Assembly (NCBI GenBank): GCA_016342685.1
Contig: JAEINU010000005.1
Coordinates: 162,604-226,603 of the forward strand
Length of the DNA: 64,000 nt
Direction: 5' to 3'
Origin: Bacteroidales bacterium
GTDB lineage: Bacteria; Bacteroidota; Bacteroidia; Bacteroidales; UBA12077
Under the pieces are notes generated by a model, which saw only the letters and a list, made by a program, of their open reading frames with translations, did not search any database and was not told where the DNA came from. The position numbers and the translations under genes were made by a program. Below are positions 29,806 through 38,614 of the stretch, one piece after another (position 1 is the stretch's first letter; the number at the start of each line of letters is the position of its first letter).

Positions 29806-30190
29806 GAGTCTTTCTTCAATACTCTACTGAGTATCAAAGCAACAATTAACAAAAATTACTTTAAAAGTATTTTTATGTTTATCCTCAGATTTAAATTTAG
29901 GAAAAATGAAGCTTTATATCCTTAGATTATTCAATAACAAAGCATTTTAGTTGTATTTATTTAATATCATATTAAAATTGATTGACTGTTTCTTATAAAG
30001 AACTGGTAATCATTAAATAAAACAACAGAAGTATACACATAAATTTTACCAAAAGAGACTTTAAAAAACAATTACTCCATTTGGCCAATTGGATTTTGAA
30101 ATAGAATATCTATTTTTAACAATAATAGAAATAGATGTAACATTATTCCACCCATGGACTAGTTTTGTGCAACCCAAACAAACTACATAG
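29806..30190. other. Non-coding AT-rich left end of the island
   Basis: About 385 bp without a credible gene; a longer frame crossing the tRNA is spurious. A possible -7 element (TAGTTTTG at 30159-30166) lies shortly before the nuclease gene, without a clear -33 partner. I see no other signal. Confidence 0.5.
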
Positions 30191-31609
30191 ATGAAACTAT
30201 ATACAGAGACTGAGATAAAGGCAGAGGTAGATAATCCAGAATTTCAAGTAAAAATCCCTGCATTTAGTGGGAGAAATTACCCAATTGAATATTTGAATTC
30301 TCGGGAATTCGAACTGTTAACCTATTTTCTTTTTAAGAAAGAAATAAGTCAAGGTATGTACTCTGACGAGTTTGATGCTGTAAGATTAATGAAAGGAATA
30401 GCTGATAAAGGTAGAGATTTGCTGTTGCAATTTGAAAATAAAAACACGGGAGTAATTCAATGCAAGAGATATGAAAGTCTAATCAATAAACCGCAATTGG
30501 CAAGAGAAATAATAAAGTTTGTATTACATGCCATTCAAGATAAATCATTAATTAATAACTCAGAAAAATTTACATACTATTTCATTGCCCTAAATGGCTT
30601 TAACGATAGAGCTCAAAACCTCTTGAATGATCTCAAATCAATTTTAAATGAAGAAAAAATTGAATCTTGGACAGAAGAAGTCATTGAAGAAAATGAAGGC
30701 ATTAAAATCAAATCATTCAAAACTGTAGAAACAGAGCTAAATGATATTTTTAATAAAATTAAGGTTGAACCAATTACAGGTCATGATTTAGACCAAAAAC
30801 TAAAAAACTCAAAGGAAATTATTCCAATGTTTTTTGAAGTAGAAAAGGTAGCTTCCGAGGAAATGCTAAGACAAGTTCTTAGTGAGTTTGTTGGGTTTAA
30901 AAATGATGAAGATTTAGAAAAACTTAGAAATAGATTACAAAATGTGCCGCAAGAAAAAAGAATGTATTTTGGTCTATTTAACATTTATGGATTTGATTTA
31001 AGCTTCTACAAGAAGATTTCGAGAGATAAAAAATTAATAGTCAACATTGCTGAAATAAGGAATGAATTAAACAGACGTTTTGTTGACTTTCTAAAGGAAA
31101 CCATTGAAAAATATCAAATAATATTTATTAGTGGTTTAAAGGAATTATCTCCATTTACAAAACAAGTTGTTGTACCATATCTTTTTAATAAGTATGCCTT
31201 ATTATATAATCAGCAGGAAATGGGTGGATTTATGGCAAAGATAGTTGAAAATAAAAAAGACAGTCAATTATTTAAATACCAAACTATTGAAGAACATAAA
31301 CAACATTACCTTGAGATAGGCCAATTAGTTCTTAATGATGATTATTCAAGTTTTGTTGGTGACAATGAACTTCTAGAATTAAAGAAAAATTTAACAAAAT
31401 GGATTCATGCTGGGTTCGAAAGCATTCAAGAAATGAGTGATAGATTTGATGAAGACATGAAAGTTTTAATGCCAATCATTGAAACAATAGAAAATTATAT
31501 TAGAAATATTATGCCAACTAATCCTACAATTATAATTGATAACAGTGGACTTGGAGAAACAGAAGAGGATTTTATAGAACTACTAAAAAAAGTAAATAAG
31601 TTAGAATAA
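30191..31609 (+). CDS. Mrr-like restriction endonuclease-domain protein
   Basis: A 472-residue protein. The N-terminal ~190 residues show a PD-(D/E)XK nuclease pattern of the Mrr type: an acidic helix SREFELLTYFLFK, Asp in DKGRDLLLQF (Asp76) and the QCK triad in GVIQCKRYES (Gln90-Lys92). The remaining ~280 residues are helical and charged and I cannot assign them; they may sense or oligomerise. There is no ATPase motif. Its place next to the island attachment site and near other defence genes suggests an anti-phage nuclease. Whether it recognises modified DNA, for example phosphorothioate, is unknown. Confidence 0.65.
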   Translation: MKLYTETEIKAEVDNPEFQVKIPAFSGRNYPIEYLNSREFELLTYFLFKKEISQGMYSDEFDAVRLMKGIADKGRDLLLQFENKNTGVIQCKRYESLINKPQLAREIIKFVLHAIQDKSLINNSEKFTYYFIALNGFNDRAQNLLNDLKSILNEEKIESWTEEVIEENEGIKIKSFKTVETELNDIFNKIKVEPITGHDLDQKLKNSKEIIPMFFEVEKVASEEMLRQVLSEFVGFKNDEDLEKLRNRLQNVPQEKRMYFGLFNIYGFDLSFYKKISRDKKLIVNIAEIRNELNRRFVDFLKETIEKYQIIFISGLKELSPFTKQVVVPYLFNKYALLYNQQEMGGFMAKIVENKKDSQLFKYQTIEEHKQHYLEIGQLVLNDDYSSFVGDNELLELKKNLTKWIHAGFESIQEMSDRFDEDMKVLMPIIETIENYIRNIMPTNPTIIIDNSGLGETEEDFIELLKKVNKLE

Positions 31610-31615
31610 TGGGCA

Positions 31616-31754
31616 GCATACAACATGTGGTCAGCTTACATGCTGGTTTTGGTAGTTTGCTGACAAAATATTATCTTCGTTAAGTTGTTCAACGGGTGAT
31701 AATGAAACAAGACAATACCCCGTACAGACTTGTAAGCAAAGATCGTTGTGTGGC
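31616..31754 (+). repeat. attC-like structured repeat, copy 1
   Basis: The outer ends pair imperfectly (ACAAC at 31620 with GTTGT at 31745; GCTTACA at 31634 with TGTAAGC at 31731). This gives an integron attC-like fold with boxes resembling R''/R'. Inside lies a 45-nt core (31645-31689) shared with the copy at 59313-59357 with a single mismatch. It separates the nuclease gene from a small cassette-like gene. No integron integrase is present in the window. Confidence 0.6.
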
Positions 31755-31790
31755 ATTAAAAAACCCGATTCCATCAAGAAATAATAATAA

Positions 31791-32021
31791 ATTATTTGTA
31801 GATATTTAAAGAATAACGAACAGTGTAAAATTAGATTGCCTAATTCAGAAGGAAGTAGAAATGTAAAGGCATCCATAGCAATAAGAGAAGCTTTTCAAGA
31901 AGCTGCTCAGAAGTCTCCTCATTTTAAGAACGCAAAATTAGGAGTTGGATGTGCAAATCTTCGTTGTTGTTTTGTTGCAGGGAAATTTGCGACTTTCAGT
32001 GATTGTCCTTTTTATGAATAA
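31791..32021 (+). pseudogene. Small cysteine-rich protein without a normal start codon
   Basis: A frame open from 31791 to a TAA at 32021 encodes up to 76 residues and looks strongly protein-like. It has Cys pairs spaced CRYLKNNEQC near the N-terminus, then GVGCANLRCCFVAGKF and DCPFYE at the end, resembling a small metal-binding protein. There is no ATG; the only options are a TTG at 31836, which would lose the first two Cys, or ATT at 31791. Upstream is the attC-like repeat. It is either a cassette whose 5' end was lost or a gene using a rare start. I do not recognise the family. Confidence 0.45.
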
Positions 32022-32036
32022 TATTGAATTTATTTT

Positions 32037-32726
32037 ATGAAATATTTTAAGGTTATTAATCATATTTCTTCAGAAGTGGTTGTCAATACTGATTATGCGA
32101 ACTATTCAACAACATTGTCAAAAAGAAAGGAGCTTGAAAGAATTATAGAGTTTATTGTAAATTCCTCGGAAAAATTAGACTTGCCTCTCGATATGTATTT
32201 CACTTTGAATAATAATTTAGCATTATGGGGAGAAGAATACCTAAATAGTTTTCCCAATGACGGCAATAGTGTTTATGTCCTTTCTGACTTTCTAAATTTA
32301 GAAAATTCGGTTTATTCAAAATATAGTATCAAGGTTTCGGAACTTGCTGAGATAATTCAAGGAATTGCTAAAATTGGTATTGAGTTCTTTGATGAAGGAT
32401 TCTATTTGTGGGAATATTTGTATGAGAGAATGAGAAACCATAAAATTTTTCCGTGCCGATATGATTCATTATTTCTGTTTGATAATAAAGACGACTGTAA
32501 ATTCTATATGCAAAATCATAAAGGAGGAGGTATGATTTGCGAGGTGGAATTAATTAATACTAAGAAAATATTCAAAGCAGACATGAATTTATTAGATTCT
32601 ATTCAAAATTACAATACGTACAGCGAAGCGAAAAAAATTATTAATAAATATTGGAATGGTGCAAAATCCAACAATCCAATTTTTGAATATTTGTTTCAAG
32701 GTGATTGCAAATTGATTCCAATATAA
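32037..32726 (+). CDS. DUF2441-like protein (possibly ADP-ribosyltransferase-related)
   Basis: A 229-residue soluble protein. The C-terminal half has RYDSLFLFDNKDDCKFYMQN, an ICEVELINTKKIFKADMNLL strand and a final KYWNGAKSNNPIFEYLFQGDCKLI. This resembles my memory of DUF2441 proteins, whose core looks like ADP-ribosyltransferase folds. The assignment is tentative. It starts 15 bp after the small Cys-rich frame, so the two form one cassette-like unit behind the attC-like repeat. Confidence 0.5.
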   Translation: MKYFKVINHISSEVVVNTDYANYSTTLSKRKELERIIEFIVNSSEKLDLPLDMYFTLNNNLALWGEEYLNSFPNDGNSVYVLSDFLNLENSVYSKYSIKVSELAEIIQGIAKIGIEFFDEGFYLWEYLYERMRNHKIFPCRYDSLFLFDNKDDCKFYMQNHKGGGMICEVELINTKKIFKADMNLLDSIQNYNTYSEAKKIINKYWNGAKSNNPIFEYLFQGDCKLIPI

Positions 32727-32847
32727 TAACGCCACAAAGCATTACTTCATTTAACAAAAAGAGAATAAACTAAAATCTTTTACTTCATAATTTATTTGAA
32801 ATACCTTTTCTTTTAACTCGAAATTTTCTCGGGTTTTATACCCTTTC

Positions 32848-32889
32848 GAAATATTTTTGAGTACAAAGGAATAAATTCTCTTAAACCCA
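32848..32889 (+). repeat. Dispersed 42-bp repeat, copy 1
   Basis: The sequence from GAAATATTTTTGAGTACAAAG to CTCTTAAACCCA is about 80% identical by eye to 43112-43152, where it directly abuts the solo inverted-repeat end. The two copies flank the phosphorothioation module. Confidence 0.5.
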
Positions 32890-33003
32890 GTTTTTTTCAG
32901 TCATTTTTTTATCTAATATGTTCTTTGGCGGTTGAAAAAACAACTTTTTTGTACTAAATCAAACTATATTAGTAAATTTATATTCATTAAATTACAATAT
33001 CTT

Positions 33004-33474
33004 ATGAAAAATATAATTGAAATTAGAGAAACATTGATTGAATCTACTCGAAAAGAAGATTACATTAAATATCAGGACTTCGCTGATAAGATCAATTCAG
33101 GGATAATATTGAATGAAAACCTAGATCAGATAAAAGTAATCGGTGATATTCTTAGCATTGTTTCAATTTTTGAATTCGTTAAAAGGGGAGTTTTATTGAG
33201 CGGAGTTGTTTCAACTAATGGAATGCCGGGTAATGGCTTCTACAAGTTAATGAACAATTTGGATATTAAAGATCCAAATAAGGATAAAATATGGTCAATG
33301 GCAGAACAAATAATTAAAAATAAAAAATTCTGGAAAAAAGATAGGAATTACAGAAAGTATAAGGATGATTTAAAAGGATTAGAACAATTAGAAATAATGA
33401 TTAAAAATAAAGTGATTGATATTACAAAAGATATAACCCCTCACTTTCGTTTAATTAAAAGTCTTACTAAGTAA
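33004..33474 (+). CDS. Hypothetical protein
   Basis: A 156-residue soluble protein. It has a helical N-terminus, a middle block FEFVKRGVLLSGVVSTNGMPGNGFYKLMNNLDI and a Lys-rich helical C-terminus. I recognise no domain. A frame extension to a TTG at 32932 exists, but the ATG at 33004 gives a normal start. It is followed by a strong terminator. Its position between defence genes suggests an accessory role, which is speculation. Confidence 0.6.
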   Translation: MKNIIEIRETLIESTRKEDYIKYQDFADKINSGIILNENLDQIKVIGDILSIVSIFEFVKRGVLLSGVVSTNGMPGNGFYKLMNNLDIKDPNKDKIWSMAEQIIKNKKFWKKDRNYRKYKDDLKGLEQLEIMIKNKVIDITKDITPHFRLIKSLTK

Positions 33475-33521
33475 CAACATAAATTATTTTAGCTCTAAAG
33501 AGGGAGCAACTTAAATATCTA

Positions 33522-33559
33522 AAAGCCTTTAGAAAAGCAATTTCTAAAGGCTTTCTTGT
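33522..33559 (+). terminator. Intrinsic terminator
   Basis: AAAGCCTTTAGAAA / TTTCTAAAGGCTTT, 14 paired bases with a 5-nt loop, followed by a T-rich tract. It ends the hypothetical gene transcript. A direct repeat CCCGTAGAGA x2 follows at about 33565. Confidence 0.85.
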
Positions 33560-33796
33560 TTTATCCCGTAGAGACCCGTAGAGAAAAATATTTTCAAATT
33601 ATTTTCAAGCATATTCATAATATTATCAATCCTTTATTAATTAAATTTAATTCAGTACTAATAATTTTTCAAGGGACATACCAAGCTATTTTTAAAAATC
33701 AGAGAACAAATCTATTATGACAGAGCGACATATTTAATAATGTGAAAAAATATATGTTTTTGTTGATTGAATAATTATCTTATGGTGTATTATGCT

Positions 33797-33949
33797 AGGT
33801 TCTGTCACATCTGATCTAAAGTTGGATTTTTTCAATCAAAATCAGGATAATCCAAAATCATAAAACGTTGATTTTCAACAAAACATTTTTTAATTGGTTC
33901 ACCATTATTGGCATAAAATGGCTATCTTTTCACAGATGCGACAGAACCC
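33797..33949. mobile_element. MITE-like element with 16-17-bp terminal inverted repeats
   Basis: Left end GGTTCTGTCACATCTG (33798-33813) and right end CAGATGCGACAGAACCC (33933-33949) are inverted with one mismatch and enclose about 120 bp with no coding potential. The size and ends fit a non-autonomous transposon derivative. A third copy of the end sequence lies at 43096-43112. It sits 6 bp beyond the stop of the GHKL gene. Confidence 0.7.
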
Positions 33950-33955
33950 AATAAA

Positions 33956-35545
33956 TTACCTATTGAAATTAAGTCCAAACAGCTTATTTAAGGTATATTC
34001 AGAAATATCCCTGTAATTTTTTAGCTCATCATCACTAATCTGGGTAGTTGCCCTCTTGTGAACCAAATCACATCTTTTATTATAGTAATAATCTATTATC
34101 GACCATGCATCTCTTTTAATTCTGGAATTAGATTTCACTTCATTTTGAAGATCAATTCGACTAAACCCTGCAATTCTTCTTTCAGAATACCTCTTCCCAG
34201 AAACATTTAACAAAAACTCTTTAAATGCTATTTCTAAGGTGCTATCAAGAATTAAAAGATTTAAACGATTACTTTGTTCTAACTTTAGCTTTCCCAGTTC
34301 TTCTACTGCGATAATAGCCTCATATAATCCAATTGTCCATGGCTTTGTTTTTGCGATATCTTTATTATTCTTCTTGATTACATCAATATATTTTGGTTGT
34401 TTTGGTTTTCTTGTAACTGTAGGAACGTGAAGTCTAACAGTTTCTGATATATCAGATAAAGTTTCTGTAACAACAGATCCTTTATCATATTTAAATACTT
34501 TTTCATCCCAACCCTCACCTACAGACCAATTTTTAGACATTGAAGCAAAAACATATAACATTCTTTCAATGTGCTGGGCAATTTCTCTAAATGCTGGGTG
34601 TTTAAAGTCAATAGCTGATTTACTACTATTCCAGGGCATTAATTCAACCATTCCAGTTAATTTAACAATAACCCTAGCCAAAGACATACTTGGATGTGGT
34701 TTCCCAATTAAAGGAGGTTTAAAGCCAACTTCTGGACCTTTAAACGCTCTTGAAATAAGACGATCATTACAATAAAAATAAACCCCATATTCGCTATTGC
34801 TAGTTTCCTCTATTCTATGTGATTTTGTTAAACCTCCTATAATACTAACTTGAATTTCTCCTCTATCTTTAAATTTAATTGGACCTGTTCGTTCCTGTGG
34901 TTCATAATCGGGAGGATAAGACCAGTTTTCAAAAGTTATAGGCTCTATTTGATCCTCATTTATATTAATTTGCAGTCCTCCAGCTTCCAGAAATAAAGCG
35001 TACGTTACTCCAAGATATTCAAGTAAATCTTCATGTTTGCTTTCTTCTATCTTCTCCCTTAAAATACTGAGTTCTATTTGTGTAGTGTTTTTTTCAATAT
35101 TAACTACCTCATAAGCTGGTAAATCCCAATTATCTTCATCTTCGATCCAATCATTATCAATCTCAACTAACAATGTTTTTTCGTTTGAATAACGAGATAA
35201 AATCTTTATCTGTTTTGAAAGAGCTACAACAGCTCTTTTTGAACCCACACCAAAAACCCCTATAATTTCTGAAGATGATGATGTTCTTGATTGACCAGGA
35301 CTAACAATCAAAGAAATATCTTCTTCTTTGATTCCTCCGCTGTTATCTTTTACTTTGATGGTTTGTTGGTCATAATCTAAATCAAGATTAATCTCCAATT
35401 CTTGCAATCTGCCATTGTATATCCAGTTATCAATAGCGTTATCAATTAATTCACATAAAGCTAAATGTAAATGATAATCCGCAATTATAGAGAGATAAAT
35501 TCTCTTGGATGGTACCGCTGATATGTTGGTTAAAGAAGTTTTCAA
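33956..35545 (-). CDS. GHKL ATPase with C-terminal HEPN-like domain, dnd-operon partner
   Basis: A 529-residue protein. The N-terminal GHKL (Hsp90/MutL/MORC-type) ATP-binding fold is clear: CELIDNAIDNW (Glu32, Asn36), KDNSGGIKEED (Asp67-Gly71) and GVFGVGSKRAV (96-106). A middle region of about 200 residues contains LMPWNSSKSAIDFKHP, reminiscent of the S5-like transducer of MORC/MutL proteins. The last ~130 residues are helical and end with NKRCDLVHKRATT, an Rx4H motif (Arg491, His496) as in HEPN ribonucleases. It overlaps the DGQHR gene by 4 bp and is the last gene of the operon. I infer a switchable effector. The known dnd restriction genes are not similar. Confidence 0.72.
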   Translation of the reverse strand: MKTSLTNISAVPSKRIYLSIIADYHLHLALCELIDNAIDNWIYNGRLQELEINLDLDYDQQTIKVKDNSGGIKEEDISLIVSPGQSRTSSSSEIIGVFGVGSKRAVVALSKQIKILSRYSNEKTLLVEIDNDWIEDEDNWDLPAYEVVNIEKNTTQIELSILREKIEESKHEDLLEYLGVTYALFLEAGGLQININEDQIEPITFENWSYPPDYEPQERTGPIKFKDRGEIQVSIIGGLTKSHRIEETSNSEYGVYFYCNDRLISRAFKGPEVGFKPPLIGKPHPSMSLARVIVKLTGMVELMPWNSSKSAIDFKHPAFREIAQHIERMLYVFASMSKNWSVGEGWDEKVFKYDKGSVVTETLSDISETVRLHVPTVTRKPKQPKYIDVIKKNNKDIAKTKPWTIGLYEAIIAVEELGKLKLEQSNRLNLLILDSTLEIAFKEFLLNVSGKRYSERRIAGFSRIDLQNEVKSNSRIKRDAWSIIDYYYNKRCDLVHKRATTQISDDELKNYRDISEYTLNKLFGLNFNR

Positions 35546-36720
35546 ATGTTAATTATTGGTATTTCTTTTTCATTTGTTATCATTTCTCTAATTTTTTTAA
35601 AACCTCCTTCTGAATTTAAACCAGAAAAGACACCTCCAGCTTTCCATGTATCAGAGTTTACTTTACTATCATCAATGACTTTTTTAAATTTTTCAAATGC
35701 TTCATTTAAGGAATTTGATTCTCCCACAGTCATTTCAATCAATTTATTTATTGATTTTGCCCCTAAAGGTTTTTGAATATAGTAATTTTTAGAAAAGAAA
35801 ATATTTACGATATCATCGTCTTCATTTTCAATTTTACTAGATTTAAAGCAGTTAGACCATTTTTTCTTTACAGATTGATTCCAACACTTAGTGACAAAAT
35901 CTTTAATTTCTATCGCGTGCTTATCACAGGCATTAATCAATTCCTGATCTTCCAGTTCTAATAGCCCATGATCTATTATATTTAAATAATTTTTTATTAT
36001 TCCAGTAATTGATGTGCGAAACGCACTTACACCAATAATACCAATATTGGTTTTAGAATGAATATCAAATTTGATAGCATAATTCCATACTCCTTCAGAA
36101 TCATTCTCCCTAAGCTCTCTTGAGGTTTTCATTGCAATGTGTTCCGCGATACTAGAAATATTTTTATCTAGTCTATTTTCCTTTATATTATAATTATACC
36201 TAGCTAATTCAGCTAAATCGGTGCTTACTTTTTTTCCTTTAGAATTAATATCGACAAATATTTCCAACTCAACTGAACGAGCATTCTCTTCAGTTAAGAC
36301 AGTTATTACATTCAAAGAGAAATTACTAATTAATGCTTTTTCTTCAAGTTTATAAAGAGCTTCAAATGCTTTTTTTAGTCCTAAAATTCTATGCTGACCA
36401 TCTACTGTTCGAAAGGGGACATTGTTTATCTCAGAAATAAAAAGTTCTTCTTTCCCGTTCTCATTTTTTCTAATAAATTCTTCAATTTGGATCTTATCAA
36501 TACCTAAAATAATAGAAGTTGGCAGCTTGAAAGTGTTCAAGTTTTTTAATATATAATTTTTGATTTTATTAATATGATTTAGATTTGGTTTTCGTTGATA
36601 ACCATTTTCATCTTGTTGATACACTAAAACCTTACTAATATTGTGTATTTCCGAAAATGGAATAATAAAACTAATATATTCTTGACTATTTTGTTTAAAT
36701 CTAAATATTTCTCTTTTCAT
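35542..36720 (-). CDS. dndB: DGQHR-domain protein (DndB-like)
   Basis: A 392-residue protein with the diagnostic RTVDGQHRILGLKKAFE (Asp107-Arg111). VFVDINSKGKKVSTDLAELARYNY and other features of the ParB-like DGQHR superfamily are also present. In characterised dnd clusters DndB is a DNA-binding repressor of the operon and the nick/modification regulator. Here it sits unusually late in the operon, after dndE and the RelA/SpoT-like gene, with 3-bp spacing. A different role linked to the last gene is possible. Confidence 0.8.
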   Translation of the reverse strand: MKREIFRFKQNSQEYISFIIPFSEIHNISKVLVYQQDENGYQRKPNLNHINKIKNYILKNLNTFKLPTSIILGIDKIQIEEFIRKNENGKEELFISEINNVPFRTVDGQHRILGLKKAFEALYKLEEKALISNFSLNVITVLTEENARSVELEIFVDINSKGKKVSTDLAELARYNYNIKENRLDKNISSIAEHIAMKTSRELRENDSEGVWNYAIKFDIHSKTNIGIIGVSAFRTSITGIIKNYLNIIDHGLLELEDQELINACDKHAIEIKDFVTKCWNQSVKKKWSNCFKSSKIENEDDDIVNIFFSKNYYIQKPLGAKSINKLIEMTVGESNSLNEAFEKFKKVIDDSKVNSDTWKAGGVFSGLNSEGGFKKIREMITNEKEIPIINI

Positions 36721-36723
36721 AAT

Positions 36724-38214
36724 TTAGAAGGAATTTGAAATTTTATCTATATTAACAGAAAGTTGTTTGAACTCACTATGACGAGAGTATTTTTCATTTA
36801 AGCGTTCTTTAAGCTCAAAGAAAATTTTTTGGGTGTTATCCATTTTATTTTCGAGAGATTTTTTAACATCCGCCTCGAAATGAGCACACATTAATATGTG
36901 TTTTACAAATTCTATTTCTTTTTGGACAATTACTCCATCTTCAAGATCGTCCTCAAAAATGTCTTTTATCATATCATCAACCTTAGGATAAATAGAAAAG
37001 AATTCAGTATAATTCTTAACAGATATCCAAACACGCTCGTCAACATTATATTTTGTTAAGAAGAACATGTCTGAATCCAACTGAGAAATTGAATAGTCCA
37101 AAAGTGTTTCTTCTTGATTAACAATATCAACTATGTAACTTTTCAACAAGCAATTAAACGAATCTAAAAAATTATTGTAATTATCTGCATCCAAACTCTC
37201 CGCTTGCTTCTTCTCCCAAATGATTTGATAAATAGCCTCAAGTATTTGAAGTTCAAAACTAAGCTCCCTTGAACCTAAATACATATTATACTTGTCTAAT
37301 TTGTCATAATTTAAAAAGTCAAATTTCAAATTAGTATCATCTAAATTCGAAATATCATAATTTTTAGAAATTATGAAGTATTCAATAATACCTGATATTT
37401 TCTCAAGCTGATATGAAAAACCAAGTATTTCTTTTATTTGATCTGAAAAAGCTTTTTCAATGTTCTCAAGGAAAACTGATTTTTTTAAGTTTTTATTATA
37501 ACTATCCTTTGAGTTTCTCAAATTATATAAAAGAGATTCTATTTCGTCAAGCAATTTACCAACATTATTCATAGTTTGTTGGACAGTACTTTTTGTTGGA
37601 AAAAAACTATAATCCTTATAAAAAATGAAATGATCTAAATCCCCCCAAGCTTGATCTATTTTGCTTTTAATTTGCAGTTCAACTCCATACTTATTATCGA
37701 ATATGCCTTTCAATCTATATATGTTGAGCCCATTTTTCATCTTTTGAGGTTGGCTGTTCATTTCTCCTTCCAAAAAAACGATCTTTTTGTCTTCTAAATA
37801 TGATATATTATTTTTAATCATTCGTAATACATTCGGGCAATCCTTATTTAAGTCGCATACTAACCTTAAACCAATTATATCATCGAATCCTTCTATTAAT
37901 TTTGAAATCCCCGTTTTTTTATCATTAAAGTTAGTCTCTGTTAGTGATAGCTTCTCTATAATTTGTAAACCTAGATTTTTCCTAATTAATTTTTCTCTAA
38001 AACTATCTTTCTCTTTTACCCTTGAATTAACAAATACATATTTTGATATTTGTATGGAATTCTCAGAAACCAGATTAAATTGAGAAGCATTTTGATGAAT
38101 TAATTCATCAAATATTTTTTTAATTTCATCCTCTTTTTGCGTTAAGTTCGCTCGAATTCCAGTAGAATAATATTCACTTATTTTATCGAGTAAATTAATT
38201 TCTTTATTAATCAT
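36724..38214 (-). CDS. RelA/SpoT-like nucleotidyltransferase-domain protein in the dnd operon
   Basis: A 496-residue protein. Residues ~60-200 match the RelA/SpoT synthetase fold: SRVKEKDSFREKLIRK (cf. SRVKSPxSI..KL.RK), FDDIIGLRLVC (Asp112, Gly115, Arg117), GVELQIKSKIDQAW (Glu179, Gln181) and GDLDHFIFYK (His195, Lys200). The usual GYRS-I/L-H segment is replaced by NGLNIYRLKG, so ordinary ppGpp synthesis is doubtful. The C-terminal ~290 residues are helical and unassigned. It lies between dndE (4-bp gap) and the DGQHR gene (3-bp gap). It may be a ToxSAS-like toxin or an alarmone signal generator; both are inferences. Confidence 0.75.
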   Translation of the reverse strand: MINKEINLLDKISEYYSTGIRANLTQKEDEIKKIFDELIHQNASQFNLVSENSIQISKYVFVNSRVKEKDSFREKLIRKNLGLQIIEKLSLTETNFNDKKTGISKLIEGFDDIIGLRLVCDLNKDCPNVLRMIKNNISYLEDKKIVFLEGEMNSQPQKMKNGLNIYRLKGIFDNKYGVELQIKSKIDQAWGDLDHFIFYKDYSFFPTKSTVQQTMNNVGKLLDEIESLLYNLRNSKDSYNKNLKKSVFLENIEKAFSDQIKEILGFSYQLEKISGIIEYFIISKNYDISNLDDTNLKFDFLNYDKLDKYNMYLGSRELSFELQILEAIYQIIWEKKQAESLDADNYNNFLDSFNCLLKSYIVDIVNQEETLLDYSISQLDSDMFFLTKYNVDERVWISVKNYTEFFSIYPKVDDMIKDIFEDDLEDGVIVQKEIEFVKHILMCAHFEADVKKSLENKMDNTQKIFFELKERLNEKYSRHSEFKQLSVNIDKISNSF

Positions 38215-38218
38215 TTAG

Positions 38219-38614
38219 TTATTTTATTTGATCCAAACCTAGTTTAATATATGTAATCAATTGATTGAACCCATCAGAATTGCTTTCTAAATAAAGTTCT
38301 TTTTCCAAAATCTGCAATCCATCATCAACATGCATTTTGACATATTTAGGGATATCTTTATCCGTTTTATATAATCTATAATGAGTACACAACAAGCCTA
38401 AATAAATGTCAAAATAATCACCAAATAATACAGACTTAGAATATTCTTTACCCCCGAAATCTTGAATTTTAGTTAAATCCATTTTTCGTTCTTTAGATAT
38501 TGAATACATAAATGCAATACGAGCAATAGTGTTTTCTGCACCAAGACTTAATTTCCTAGTCAATTGAGCTACTACTTCTCGGTTAGCCTTACTGGTTTTA
38601 ATTTGTGTAAACAT
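38219..38614 (-). CDS. dndE: DNA sulphur modification protein DndE
   Basis: A 131-residue basic helical protein. The start IKTSKANREVVAQLTRKLSLGAENTIARIAFMYSIS and the FGGKEYSKSVLFGDYFDIYLGLLCTHY block match DndE, which binds nicked DNA during phosphorothioation. It overlaps the end of dndD by 17 bp, so the two are translationally coupled, as in known dnd operons. Confidence 0.88.
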   Translation of the reverse strand: MFTQIKTSKANREVVAQLTRKLSLGAENTIARIAFMYSISKERKMDLTKIQDFGGKEYSKSVLFGDYFDIYLGLLCTHYRLYKTDKDIPKYVKMHVDDGLQILEKELYLESNSDGFNQLITYIKLGLDQIK

